A DNA stretch of 64,000 bases, from contig NZ_JADFFK010000009.1 in assembly GCF_015223355.1 (NCBI RefSeq), positions 184,788 through 248,787 of the forward strand, written 5' to 3'. The notes below the pieces were generated by a model. The model was not told where the DNA came from. It ran no database searches and saw only the letters and a program-made list of their open reading frames with translations. This document shows, piece after piece, positions 8,890 through 16,973 of the stretch. The stretch's first letter is position 1. Every line of letters begins with the position of its first letter. Position numbers and translations under genes: made by a program. This stretch comes from Salipiger mangrovisoli (GTDB lineage Bacteria > Pseudomonadota > Alphaproteobacteria > Rhodobacterales > Rhodobacteraceae).

Positions 8890-9824
8890 TGAGCGATCCG
8901 ATCCAGCTTGGCCTCGTCGGCCTCGGCACCATCGCGCGCAACCAGCACCTGCCGTCGCTGGCAGAGGTCCCGGCGCTGCGCCTTGCCGCCATTGCGAGCC
9001 GTCACGCCGGGCACGACACGCTGCCGTCCTACCATGATATCGACGAGATGCTGGCCAAGTCTCCGGACCTGCAGGCCATCTCGCTCTGCACCCCGCCGCA
9101 GGGCCGCTTCGCGCAGGCGGTGGCGGCGATCACTGCGGGCAAGCACGTGATGCTGGAAAAGCCGCCGGGTGCCAGCGTCTCCGAGGTCGAAGGGCTGGCG
9201 CGGCTGGCGCGGGCGAAGGGGGTGACGCTTTTCGCCACCTGGCATTCGCGCGAGGCGGCGGCGGTCGAGGAGGCGCGGGCGCTGCTCACTTCCGCCGCGA
9301 TCAGGCGGGTGACGATCACCTGGAAGGAAGACGTGCGCCACTGGCACCCGGGGCAGGAATGGATCTGGGAGCCGGGTGGGCTCGGTGTCTTCGATCCCGG
9401 CATCAACGCGCTGTCGATCCTCACCCGCATCCTGCCCGAGCCGGTGCACCCCGTGGCAGCGCATCTGGAGGTGCCGCAGAACAAACAGGCCCCGATCGCC
9501 GCGAAGCTCGACATGCAGACCGCCTCGGGCGCGCCCGTCGAGGCCGAGTTCGACTGGCGCCAGACCGGGCCGCAGACCTGGGACATCCGCGTCGAGAGCG
9601 ACGGCCCCGAGGTGCTGCTGCGCGAGGGCGGGGCGAAGCTCTTCGTCGGGGGCGCGGAGAGGATCGCCGCCGAGGACCGCGAGTACCGGCGGCTCTATGT
9701 CCGTTTCGCGGAGCTCATCGCGGCGGGCGAGTCCGATGTCGATCTCGCGCCGCTCCAGCTTGTCGCCGACGCCTTCCTGCTGGGCGCCCAGTCCCGTGTC
9801 GAGGCATTCCATGACGATCCCTGA
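8889..9824 (+). CDS. Gfo/Idh/MocA-family aldose 1-dehydrogenase (L-arabinose/D-galactose type)
   Basis: A 311-residue NAD(P)-dependent oxidoreductase. N-terminal Rossmann motif GLVGLGTIARNQHLPS; catalytic-Lys motif MLEKPPGAS; WEPGGLGVFDPGINALSILTRILP is characteristic of the L-arabinose/D-galactose 1-dehydrogenases of Azospirillum and Rhizobium (about 310 residues). It oxidises the aldose to its lactone, the first step after import. The TGATG overlap with the lactonase gene and the 14-bp overlap with the epimerase gene show one operon. The NAD versus NADP preference is not deduced. Confidence 0.88.
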   Translation: MSDPIQLGLVGLGTIARNQHLPSLAEVPALRLAAIASRHAGHDTLPSYHDIDEMLAKSPDLQAISLCTPPQGRFAQAVAAITAGKHVMLEKPPGASVSEVEGLARLARAKGVTLFATWHSREAAAVEEARALLTSAAIRRVTITWKEDVRHWHPGQEWIWEPGGLGVFDPGINALSILTRILPEPVHPVAAHLEVPQNKQAPIAAKLDMQTASGAPVEAEFDWRQTGPQTWDIRVESDGPEVLLREGGAKLFVGGAERIAAEDREYRRLYVRFAELIAAGESDVDLAPLQLVADAFLLGAQSRVEAFHDDP

Positions 9825-10857
9825 GCGCCATCCCTTCGGACACGTGCGCTCGAGCACACCGGTCGAGCGCATCGTGCTGCGCGCCGGCGAGGTGAGCGCC
9901 GAGGTGCTCACCTATGGCGCGACGCTGATGTCGCTGCGGGTACCCGACCGGCAGGGACGGCTCGACGACATCGTGCTCGGTTTTGACGACCTCCGGGGCT
10001 ATCTCGACAACCGCATGTTCTACGGCGCTTCGGTGGGGCGCGTCGCGAACCGTATCGCGGGCGGGCGGTTCACCCTCGACGGGCGAAACCACCAGCTGGC
10101 GCAGAACGAGGGCGAGACCACGCTGCACGGCGGACCTGATGGCTTCGACCGGCGCAACTGGGCGGTGTCCGAGCTTGGTGATGGCGCGGTGACACTCGAG
10201 ATGGTCAGCCATGCAGGGGATCAGGGGTTTCCCGGCACGCTGACAGCGCGGGCGATCTATGCGCTGCGCGCCACCCCCGCAGGGGCATGTCTGAGCCTCA
10301 CCTACGAGGCCGAGACGGACGCGCCGACGCTGGTGTCGATGACCAACCACAGCTTCTTCGCGCTGGCCGGGCTCTCGGCGCTGCCCGATCGCCCACGCTC
10401 GGCGCTCGAGTACCGGCTGAAGGTGCCCGCCGCGCGCTACCTGACGGTGGACGAAAAGCTCATCCCCACCGGCGTTGCGCCGGTCGGGGCCAGCCCCTTC
10501 GACTTCCGCGATGGGCGGCAGCCGCTGACCGCCGTGCGCTCCGGCGCGCTCGACGGCTACGACCATTGCCTCTGCCTCGATCCCGGCGAGATAGAGCTGC
10601 ATGATGCCGTCAGCGGGCGGCTCATGCGGATGACCACCAACCTTCCCGGATTGCAGGTCTACACGGGCAATTTCCTCGACGGCTCGGTCCCGGCCAAGGG
10701 CGGCTACGCGGCCCGCAAGCACGACGCGATCTGCCTTGAGCCGCAGATCTGGCCCGATGCGATCAACATGCCCGAAAGCTGGGGCGCACAAAGCCCGGTG
10801 CTGCGGCCGGGAGAGCTGCGCCGCGCGGAGATGAGCTTTACCTTCGGCATCCGCTAG
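9811..10857 (+). CDS. galM: Aldose 1-epimerase (mutarotase)
   Basis: A 348-residue galactose-mutarotase-like protein. I use the ATG at 9811 (MTIPERHPFGHV), because the longer frame from 9376 is a shadow of the dehydrogenase gene. Motifs: ASVGRVANRIAGGRF, TTLHGGPDGFDRRNW, catalytic His in TNHSFFAL, and catalytic Glu in ICLEPQIWPDAINMP. It interconverts alpha and beta sugar anomers, supplying the form used by the aldose dehydrogenase. It is the last gene of the sugar operon. Confidence 0.92.
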   Translation: MTIPERHPFGHVRSSTPVERIVLRAGEVSAEVLTYGATLMSLRVPDRQGRLDDIVLGFDDLRGYLDNRMFYGASVGRVANRIAGGRFTLDGRNHQLAQNEGETTLHGGPDGFDRRNWAVSELGDGAVTLEMVSHAGDQGFPGTLTARAIYALRATPAGACLSLTYEAETDAPTLVSMTNHSFFALAGLSALPDRPRSALEYRLKVPAARYLTVDEKLIPTGVAPVGASPFDFRDGRQPLTAVRSGALDGYDHCLCLDPGEIELHDAVSGRLMRMTTNLPGLQVYTGNFLDGSVPAKGGYAARKHDAICLEPQIWPDAINMPESWGAQSPVLRPGELRRAEMSFTFGIR

Positions 10858-11045
10858 GGCACGGCGCGGCCAGCGGTACCGGCCGCCCCGTGCCGCCGGT
10901 CCGCGGAGCGCATGTTTCGCCGCCATGCGTGGGCAGATTCCCGCCGCAACCTATGATCGGATTGCATGGCCGGGATTCGCGCTGGCCTTTGATGCAAACC
11001 CGTGTTCCCATTGTAGTGGGATACGCAAATCAAAACGTGGGTGAC

Positions 11046-11795
11046 ATGGGTTCGACTCGTTACGCGAAGCTCCTGATCGATACCGCAGACACGTTGGCCG
11101 AGGCACGGACACCCCAGGAAAAATGGGATGCCGCGGTGACGATCGGCCGCCGGATCGGAGCGAAGGATGTCAACTGCGGGGCCATCATGCGCGACACGCG
11201 CGAGCTGGCGTGGCTGCGCAGTTCCATGGATATCAGATGGCTGCGGCAGTACCATCAGGCGCGCTTTTATGAAATCGACGCGGTGCTGGCCGGGTGCAAG
11301 GCCGGAACGCCTCACCAGTTTCTCGACGTCCGGAACCAGCTGACATCGGCGACGGGGGCGCGGCGCCGGGACATGTACCGATGCCTGATCGACTTTGATT
11401 ATCGCTACTTCATTGTGCAGACCTGGGGCTTCGGCGCGACGGAGCGGTCGATTGTCCTCGGCTGCGAGAACGACCCCCTTGATCTCTACGGGCCGGGCAC
11501 CGACCGCGCCTTCCGGGCGGTCTCGGCGATGATGAGCGATGCCATCCTGCCGCCCGGCGATCAGGCGACGCAGGAATGGGTTTGCGAGTCGCCCTGGACG
11601 CATCTGAGCGCCCGCGAGCGCGACGTGCTGAGCTATCTCGCGCTTGGGCTGGAATTGCACGAGCTGGCCGAGCGCTTCACCATGACCGAGAAAGAGGTGG
11701 CTTGGACCTTGCGCAGCGCCTGCCGGACGCTGGGCGTTGCCGCCCCCGAGCAGGCGCTGTCCCTGGCGATGGCGCGGGGCCTAATCGCGCTTTAG
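11046..11795 (+). CDS. LuxR-family solo regulator with autoinducer-binding domain
   Basis: 249 residues from the ATG at 11046; in-frame ATGs further upstream (10992, 10890) lack a ribosome site. Residues 20-165 resemble the acyl-homoserine-lactone domain: W65, Y69 and D78 match TraR W57, Y61 and D70. The Pro after the Asp is Ala and the second conserved Trp is absent, so the ligand may differ. Residues 187-245 are a GerE-type HTH (LSARERDVLSYLALG), with EVAWTL replacing the usual TVK.HL recognition segment. No luxI-like gene is in the window, so it is a solo. Targets unknown. Confidence 0.82.
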   Translation: MGSTRYAKLLIDTADTLAEARTPQEKWDAAVTIGRRIGAKDVNCGAIMRDTRELAWLRSSMDIRWLRQYHQARFYEIDAVLAGCKAGTPHQFLDVRNQLTSATGARRRDMYRCLIDFDYRYFIVQTWGFGATERSIVLGCENDPLDLYGPGTDRAFRAVSAMMSDAILPPGDQATQEWVCESPWTHLSARERDVLSYLALGLELHELAERFTMTEKEVAWTLRSACRTLGVAAPEQALSLAMARGLIAL

Positions 11796-11804
11796 CGGGT
11801 GCCG

Positions 11805-11830
11805 CGCCGTGACGCCTTGGCGCCACGGCG
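11805..11830. terminator. Bidirectional hairpin between luxR solo and tonB
   Basis: CGCCGTG (11805-11811) pairs with CACGGCG (11824-11830). Inside it, CGCC (11813-11816) pairs with GGCG (11819-11822), giving a long interrupted hairpin in the 39 bp between two convergent genes. There is no T tract on either side, so termination strength is uncertain, but placement is typical of a shared terminator. Confidence 0.65.
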
Positions 11831-11834
11831 GACG

Positions 11835-12830
11835 TCAGCGTCCCTTGATCTGGATGGTAAAGCTGGTCTGGGCCCCAGCGGGTGGCGGCGGGAAGGGCGC
11901 GGCGCTGCGCACGACCCGCAGGGCAGCCTGGTCGAGGGCCGACGAGCCGGAACTCTGCGCCACCGAGGCTCCCGCAAGGCCGCCGCTCCCGGACACCCGG
12001 AAGGCGACGACCGTCGCGCCGCGGGCGTTGACCCGAGGTTTCGGAACGCGCGAGAGCTTGCGCATCACCTGGCCCGGATAGTTGCTTGCGGCGGCATTGC
12101 CCGCCTCCTGTGCGCGGCCACCGTTGCCGGCGGTGGCAGAGGCCCCACCGGCGCGGCCGGTGGCGGCCCCGGCGACGGCGTTCTGCTCGGCATTGCCCTG
12201 CGGACGCGCTGCCTGCTGGCGCGGCTCGGGGGTCGGCTTGGGCTGCGGTTGCGGCTCGGGCTCCTTCGGGCGCTGCGCGATCTCGGGGGCACGCTCCTTG
12301 GGACGCGGCGACTGCTCGGGCGCGGCTTCGGTGACCTCCTCGGGCGCCTCTTCCTCGGGCTTCAGCACTTCGGGATCTGTGGCCTCGGCGGTGAGCGTCT
12401 CTGGCTCGGGCTGCACGGTTTCGGGGGTCTCTGGCGGCTCTTCGCGCACCACCTCTTCGTCCGGTGCCACCGGCACCACCGGCTCGGCCTCCAGCGGCGG
12501 CACGACGGGCAGCGCGGCGATCTGCGGGTCGAGCGGCTCGGGCTGCGTCGGCGTGACGGGCACCGGCTGCGCCTGCTGGACCTCTTGCGGCGGCACCGGT
12601 TCCGGCTGCTCCGGCGCAACCGTCTCGGCGGTTTCCTCGACCGGATCGGCGGACATCGTGCCCATCGCCATGTCGGCGAAATCGGTGCCGAGCGCGAGGT
12701 CGCTGCCGCCCGACATGCCTTCCATCTCGGCCTGCATCTTGGGCGGCATCACCGCCAGCAACGCGCCGCCATGCGCCGAGAGTGCCAGCACCGCAGCGGC
12801 GAGCTTCACCTTGCGCGAGGATGCAATCAT
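11835..12830 (-). CDS. tonB: TonB-family energy transducer
   Basis: 331 residues from the ATG at 12830, preceded by GGGGGCTGG; the longer frame to 13226 is a shadow of exbD. There is one N-terminal membrane anchor (about residues 9-29). A long Pro/Glu periplasmic spacer with PEP, EPQPQPKP and PKE repeats covers about residues 70-220. The C-terminal TonB domain (NYPGQVMRKLSRVPKPRV, FRVSGSGGLAGASVAQSSG, LDQAALRVVRSAAPFPPPP) ends in FTIQIKGR. It transmits proton-motive energy to outer-membrane receptors. Its start overlaps the exbD stop (ATGA). No receptor gene is adjacent. Confidence 0.93.
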   Translation of the reverse strand: MIASSRKVKLAAAVLALSAHGGALLAVMPPKMQAEMEGMSGGSDLALGTDFADMAMGTMSADPVEETAETVAPEQPEPVPPQEVQQAQPVPVTPTQPEPLDPQIAALPVVPPLEAEPVVPVAPDEEVVREEPPETPETVQPEPETLTAEATDPEVLKPEEEAPEEVTEAAPEQSPRPKERAPEIAQRPKEPEPQPQPKPTPEPRQQAARPQGNAEQNAVAGAATGRAGGASATAGNGGRAQEAGNAAASNYPGQVMRKLSRVPKPRVNARGATVVAFRVSGSGGLAGASVAQSSGSSALDQAALRVVRSAAPFPPPPAGAQTSFTIQIKGR

Positions 12831-13213
12831 TCCAGCCCCCTTTCGGTGACGATCATCACCTTCTCGGCTCCGGCGGCGCGCAGGGCGCGGCCGATGTCCA
12901 CCAGTTTCGCGGCGGGCAGGTCGCGGTCGGGCACCAGCCGGGCCAGCGTCATCGCCTCCTCGCCCAGCACCTCGAGGAATTCTTCGGGCGCGGCGATGGC
13001 TTGGCCGCGGACGGTCATCGACCCGTCGGCATCGATCACCAGCGCGTCGGCCGGCGCCGCGCCCTCGAGATCGGCGGTGTGCACGAGGTTCAGCGACGGA
13101 TCGAGCGGACGCGCCACGGTGCCCGCGACGAGGAAGAAGACCAGCATCAGAAAGACGATGTTGATCAGCGCGATCGTCGGTTCGCGCTCGGTTTTCTGTT
13201 TCTTGCGGCGCAT
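12827..13213 (-). CDS. exbD: ExbD-family protein, membrane Asp replaced by Asn
   Basis: A 128-residue protein with a short basic cytoplasmic tail, one membrane segment (about 14-33) and a periplasmic domain. The family motif that reads L-I-D in the partner ExbD reads TIALINIVFLML here, so the otherwise essential transmembrane Asp is N18. It is encoded between the normal ExbD and TonB, with overlapping start and stop codons on both sides. It probably pairs with the other ExbD inside the ExbB ring. Confidence 0.88.
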   Translation of the reverse strand: MRRKKQKTEREPTIALINIVFLMLVFFLVAGTVARPLDPSLNLVHTADLEGAAPADALVIDADGSMTVRGQAIAAPEEFLEVLGEEAMTLARLVPDRDLPAAKLVDIGRALRAAGAEKVMIVTERGLE

Positions 13214-13605
13214 CAGGAGGCTCCAAGAACCGTGGCGCGGAAGCCGCTGACGCCGCGCAGGGTCACCAGCAGATCCGTCAGCCGTTGCGCGCTGACCTCG
13301 CCGCGCAGCGCCACGATGAGCGGCTGCGGCGCGTCTTCGGCGGCGGGCTCGCCGCGCGTCTCCGCCAGCTTGGCGGGCAGCTCGTCGAGTGTCAGCTCGG
13401 TGCCGTTGAGGCGAACCGTCTCGGCGCCGAGCTGCAGGAACAGCGGGCGGGTGTCCGAGGCGGCGGCCCCGGAGCCGGCCGCGGCGAGCTCCACCTCGGC
13501 AAAGCGCGTGAAGGTCGAGGTCAGCATGAAGAAGAGCAGCAGCAGGAAGATCACGTCGATGAGCGAGGTCATCGACAGCTTCCGCCGCCGGCGGATCTTA
13601 CGCAT
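13213..13605 (-). CDS. exbD: ExbD-family protein with conserved membrane Asp
   Basis: 130 residues from the ATG at 13605 (MRKIRRRRKLSMTSLIDVIF); the upstream part of the open frame lies inside exbB. Basic N-terminus, one membrane helix with the protonatable D17 in SLIDVIFLLLLFFML, then a periplasmic domain. It is the proton-conducting partner of ExbB. The start overlaps the exbB stop by 8 bp, and its own stop overlaps the second exbD start (TGATG). Confidence 0.9.
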   Translation of the reverse strand: MRKIRRRRKLSMTSLIDVIFLLLLFFMLTSTFTRFAEVELAAAGSGAAASDTRPLFLQLGAETVRLNGTELTLDELPAKLAETRGEPAAEDAPQPLIVALRGEVSAQRLTDLLVTLRGVSGFRATVLGAS

Positions 13606-14251
13606 GGCGCGCGGCACCCTTGGGCCGAAGCGCCTCGGCGGAGGTGCCGGTGGGCGACAGGATGGTGTGCACGGCACGCTCGGCCAGCACGCGCTCGGAT
13701 TCCATGCGCGCCTCGAACCAGCTCAGGATCACCGCCGTCGGCATGGCGACGACGAGGCCGACCGCGGTGGTCAGCAGCGCCACCCAGATGCCGCCCGCGA
13801 GAATCGACGGATCAACCTGGCTGCCCGCGTCCTGCAAGGACTGGAACGCCGAGATCATGCCGAGCACCGTGCCGAAAAGGCCCAGGAGCGGCGCCAGCTG
13901 CGAGACCGAGTCGAGCAGACGGAAGCCCTTTTCAAGCCGTGCGAAGCGGGTCTCGGCCTCGGCTTCGAGCCGTGCCGGGTCGGTCTGGCCGGACATCGCC
14001 ATGTCGATCACCGGGCGCAGGTAGGAGCGCGAGCGGTTCAGCGCCTCGCGCGCGCCGGTGCGGTCGCCGCGGTCCCAGGCGTTGACGGCCTCGCGCAGCG
14101 CCGCATGACGTCCGACGCCCGAGGCGGCGAATTGCCAGAACTTGTAGAGCACCACCGCCAGCGTCAGCAGGGAGATGGCGACGAGCAGCAGAACCACCGG
14201 CCCGCCAAGGTCCGCGATGCGGCGAATGCCGTCCAGGATCATGTCGATCAT
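13598..14251 (-). CDS. exbB: ExbB/TolQ/MotA-family proton channel protein
   Basis: A 217-residue membrane protein. First hydrophobic segment at about residues 14-37 (GGPVVLLLVAISLLTLAVVLY). Two more lie in the conserved C-terminal part: LDSVSQLAPLLGLFGTVLGMISAF, the ExbB/TolQ signature, and ILAGGIWVALLTTAVGLVVAMP. It forms the pentameric channel around the ExbD pair and drives TonB. ATGA overlap with the upstream small exported-protein gene. Confidence 0.93.
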   Translation of the reverse strand: MIDMILDGIRRIADLGGPVVLLLVAISLLTLAVVLYKFWQFAASGVGRHAALREAVNAWDRGDRTGAREALNRSRSYLRPVIDMAMSGQTDPARLEAEAETRFARLEKGFRLLDSVSQLAPLLGLFGTVLGMISAFQSLQDAGSQVDPSILAGGIWVALLTTAVGLVVAMPTAVILSWFEARMESERVLAERAVHTILSPTGTSAEALRPKGAARHA

Positions 14252-14673
14252 CCGATCACCTCCACGTCGCTGCGCGATTTCAGCTCAAGACCCTTGGTAC
14301 AGAGGTCCGACTCGGCGCCGCCCGCCTCGCAGCGGTTGGCGCCATTGATGAGAATCTGTCCAAGCCCGTCGCATCCGGTGCCCGGGACAACGAATTGCCG
14401 GACGCGCGGACGGCCCGCGGGCAGGCTGCCGAAGTCGAAGAGCGTCAGCCGATCGACCTGCCCCTCGGTGTTCAGCAGCACGGTCTCGTAGACCGCCGCG
14501 TCGATGTCGGTGTCGTGGCCGTTGCGGATGAGGAAGCTCAGCTGGCATCCGGACTCGACGCTCTTGGTGGCGTTGAGTTCGAGCGAGAGCACGCCGGCGG
14601 CGCCGGTCTCCTGGGCGGCGAGCGGCAGCGGCAGCAGCGCGAGAAGCGGCAGGGTTATGCGGAGAATACGCAA
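14248..14673 (-). CDS. Small exported protein leading the tonB-exb operon (TTG start)
   Basis: About 141 residues of unknown function. The frame opens at 14772, but AGGAGA at 14681-14686 sits seven bases before a TTG at 14673. That start gives a clean signal peptide, MRILRITLPLLALLPLPLAA, then QETGAAG. The mature part is about 120 residues, small and beta-rich, with four Cys (SGCQLSF, GTGCDGL, ANRCEAG, SDLCTKG), which could form two disulfides in the periplasm. It overlaps exbB by ATGA. I do not recognise a family; the operon position suggests a periplasmic accessory of the TonB system. Confidence 0.72.
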   Translation of the reverse strand: MRILRITLPLLALLPLPLAAQETGAAGVLSLELNATKSVESGCQLSFLIRNGHDTDIDAAVYETVLLNTEGQVDRLTLFDFGSLPAGRPRVRQFVVPGTGCDGLGQILINGANRCEAGGAESDLCTKGLELKSRSDVEVIG

Positions 14674-14773
14674 AACAAGGTCTCCTGACTTTGGCTGGAA
14701 AGGCTTGCCCTCGGGGGTCCGGAGGCTGGCAGGCACGGGGAGATATGACTCCATTGTTGCCCTATGTGTCACG

Positions 14774-15319
14774 AACGCAAGCGATGCTCAATACCTGACT
14801 AAATCAATACAGAATTTTGCACATGAGGGACAGGGCTCCCTTGGATCGCTGAAGCGGCCATCGGCAATTTGGCATTGCGCCGATCACGGGTGACCTTCGG
14901 GGGCCGAAATATGCAGATAGGCTAAGAGAGTTTCACGTTAACAGATGGTGTTCAGTCCGGCAGGAGCCGATTTCACGGTGTCAGAGCCCTCCGGCCCCAA
15001 CGGCGACCGCGCCGAAATTCCGCAATTCTTCTGTTCCAGAGTTCCGGACTCGCCATTCGAAACCGACCGAGCTCGGCGCTCGGCGACTGGAGCGGCTGAT
15101 CCCGCACGCGCGCCGTCAGGGAATATGATCGATGTCACGGCCGAGGTTCGCGGCAGCCTTTCTCCCTTGGCAGCTCCGGCGCGATGTCGGCGGTCTTTGC
15201 TGCCAAGGGTATTCGTCGAGGATGTTGAGACTCCGGAGGGCCAACTCGTCGCACCAGCCCGGCGATCCCGCGACAGGCACAGCGGCCATAGGCCCGGGGC
15301 AGCGCGATGAGGTCGGCGG
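14774..15319. other. Intergenic stretch, no convincing gene
   Basis: 546 bp between the tonB operon promoter side and the 3' end of a hydrolase gene. The part near 14780-14840 is AT-richer and should carry the promoter of the exported-protein/exb operon, but I see no clear promoter boxes and no TGA-N9-TCA iron box. The open frames at 14938-15310 on both strands lack ribosome sites and recognisable domains. Confidence 0.5.
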
Positions 15320-15925
15320 TCAGCCGGTCAGCAAGTCTGCCAGCGCCGAGAGCTCGCCCTGGCGGATTTCATGGCCACCGTCATGGGTCTCGGTCCGCAA
15401 CTCTGCACCCTGCGCGCCGAACCATCGAACCAACCTGTCGCTCAGCCCCCAGGGGCAGATCGGATCGCGGTGCCCGGCGGTGATCAACACATGCCGCCCG
15501 CCGAGATCGACAGGCGCGGGCTCCCAGGGAACGAGCGGGTGCAGCAAGCCGATCCGGTCGAAGAGTTCGGGATGCGCCATCACCACCGAGGCAAGGATGT
15601 TGGCACCGTTGGAATAGCCGAAGCCATAGACCGGAACGCCCGGATTGGCTTCTTTGTGCGCGGCGACGAACGCGGCCATCCGCTCGGTCCGGCGGGCGAG
15701 GTCGTCCATGTCGTAGACGCCCTCGCCGGTGCGCCGGAAGAAGCGTGCGGCGCCGCCTTCAGAGACGTCCCCTCGGGGCGAGACGATGCCCGCGCCGGGG
15801 TGGATCTGCCGCACCAGCTCGAAGAACTGGTTCTCGTCCCCGCCGGTGCCATGAAAGGCGAAGATCAGCGGGGCGCCCGGATCGGGGGAACGGGTGCGGG
15901 CATGGTAGCTCAGGGTCTGCGTCAT
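15320..15925 (-). CDS. Alpha/beta hydrolase, carboxylesterase/MhqD-like
   Basis: A 201-residue serine hydrolase of the phospholipase/carboxylesterase family. Oxyanion motif FAFHGTGGDENQFF; nucleophile elbow VYGFGYSNGANILAS (GFGYSNGA, Ser nucleophile); Asp in GHRDPICP; His in DGGHEI. Genes of this type often follow MhqO-like dioxygenases, where they act in quinone or methylhydroquinone detoxification. Here the start lies 2 bp beyond the dioxygenase stop, so the two are one transcription unit. Confidence 0.85.
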   Translation of the reverse strand: MTQTLSYHARTRSPDPGAPLIFAFHGTGGDENQFFELVRQIHPGAGIVSPRGDVSEGGAARFFRRTGEGVYDMDDLARRTERMAAFVAAHKEANPGVPVYGFGYSNGANILASVVMAHPELFDRIGLLHPLVPWEPAPVDLGGRHVLITAGHRDPICPWGLSDRLVRWFGAQGAELRTETHDGGHEIRQGELSALADLLTG

Positions 15926-15927
15926 GA

Positions 15928-16860
15928 TCAGGCTCCGATTGCGGGCAGAAGCTCTTCGATCTGGCCGCGGTATGGCTCGTATCGGCTCGGCAGCTTCAGC
16001 GCCTGCCCGAGGTTCGCGGTGTCCTCGTCCCGGTCGAAACCGGGCTCGTTGGTGGCAATCTCGAACAGCACGCCGCCGGGGGTGCGGAAGTAGATCGCCC
16101 AGAAGTAGTCCCTGTCGATCACCGGGGTCACCTGGTAGCCGGTGTCGAGCAGCGCCTCGCGCACCCGCAGCTGCGCCGCGCGGTCCTCGACCGCAAAGGC
16201 GATGTGATGCACCGATCCTGCGCCCTGCGCCGCGGTCTGACCACCGGCTACGGTCTCGAGGTCGATGGTGTCGGCGGCATTGCCGCCCTCGATGCGGTAG
16301 CGGGTGACGGCACCGTCGGTCTCGTCCTTCTGGTAGCCCATGAAGGTCAGCAGCTCGGCGGTGGCGGCGCTGTCGCGCAGCCGCATCCGGGCGCCGTGAA
16401 AGCCGAGGATGCCGGCCTCTTCGGGCACGCCGGCGCCGGTCCAGGCGGTGCGGCCGCGATCAGCACTCTCCACCAGCGCGAAGCCGTCGCCATCGGGGCC
16501 GGCGAACGCCAGCCGGGTTTCGCCGAGGAAGCTGCTTTCGGTCAGCCCGGTCGCGCCCTTGGCGGCGAGCCGGTCCTTCCAGTAGCCGAGCGCGCCCTCG
16601 GGCACGGCGAACTCGGTCACGCCGACCTCACCGGTGCCGCGGCGGCCGCGGGGCATCTGGCCGAAGGGGAAGTAGGTCATCACCGAGCCGGGGGTGCCGA
16701 TCTCGTCGCCGTAGTAGAGGTGGTAAACCTCGGGCGCGTCGAAGTTGACGGTCTTCTTGACCCGGCGCAGGCCGAGGGTGTCGGTGAAGAAGCGGTTGTT
16801 CTCGGCCGCATCCGCCGCCATCGAAGTGACGTGGTGCAGCCCTTTGATGTCCGTGATCAT
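15928..16860 (-). CDS. Ring-cleaving dioxygenase, MhqO/MhqA-like glyoxalase-fold protein
   Basis: 310 residues from the ATG at 16860, preceded by GGAG at good spacing (in-frame upstream ATG at 16872). It contains two tandem vicinal-oxygen-chelate modules. Metal ligands are suggested by H in GLHHVTSMA, H in GSVHHIAFAVED and E in GGVLFEIATNEPGF. This matches Bacillus MhqO/MhqA and many proteobacterial homologues that open hydroquinone-type rings. Transcribed with the downstream esterase, divergent from a LysR gene that likely controls it. Confidence 0.85.
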   Translation of the reverse strand: MITDIKGLHHVTSMAADAAENNRFFTDTLGLRRVKKTVNFDAPEVYHLYYGDEIGTPGSVMTYFPFGQMPRGRRGTGEVGVTEFAVPEGALGYWKDRLAAKGATGLTESSFLGETRLAFAGPDGDGFALVESADRGRTAWTGAGVPEEAGILGFHGARMRLRDSAATAELLTFMGYQKDETDGAVTRYRIEGGNAADTIDLETVAGGQTAAQGAGSVHHIAFAVEDRAAQLRVREALLDTGYQVTPVIDRDYFWAIYFRTPGGVLFEIATNEPGFDRDEDTANLGQALKLPSRYEPYRGQIEELLPAIGA

Positions 16861-16944
16861 CTCGATCTCCATCAAGGGGTGTCTGGTGCATCCAAGGTAG
16901 GCGCTGAGATAATTTTTAAGAATAGAAACAAAGCGGCATTTACT

Positions 16945-16965
16945 ATTGCGATAGATCGTAACAAT
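16945..16965. promoter_or_regulatory. Candidate LysR operator in the dioxygenase-lysR intergenic
   Basis: An AT-rich dyad in the 113-bp divergent gap: ATTG-CGAT (16945-16952), AG, ATCG (16955-16958), TAA, CAAT (16962-16965). The internal CGAT/ATCG arms are perfect and the outer arms are offset by three bases. It lies just upstream of the lysR start, where an autoregulated divergent operator is expected. Confidence 0.35.
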
Positions 16966-16973
16966 TTGCTGTC

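Noticed and set aside
11041..11090. tRNA-like T-loop sequence (GGTTCGACTC)
   Set aside because: No matching anticodon or acceptor stems; it is inside the start of the LuxR-type gene.
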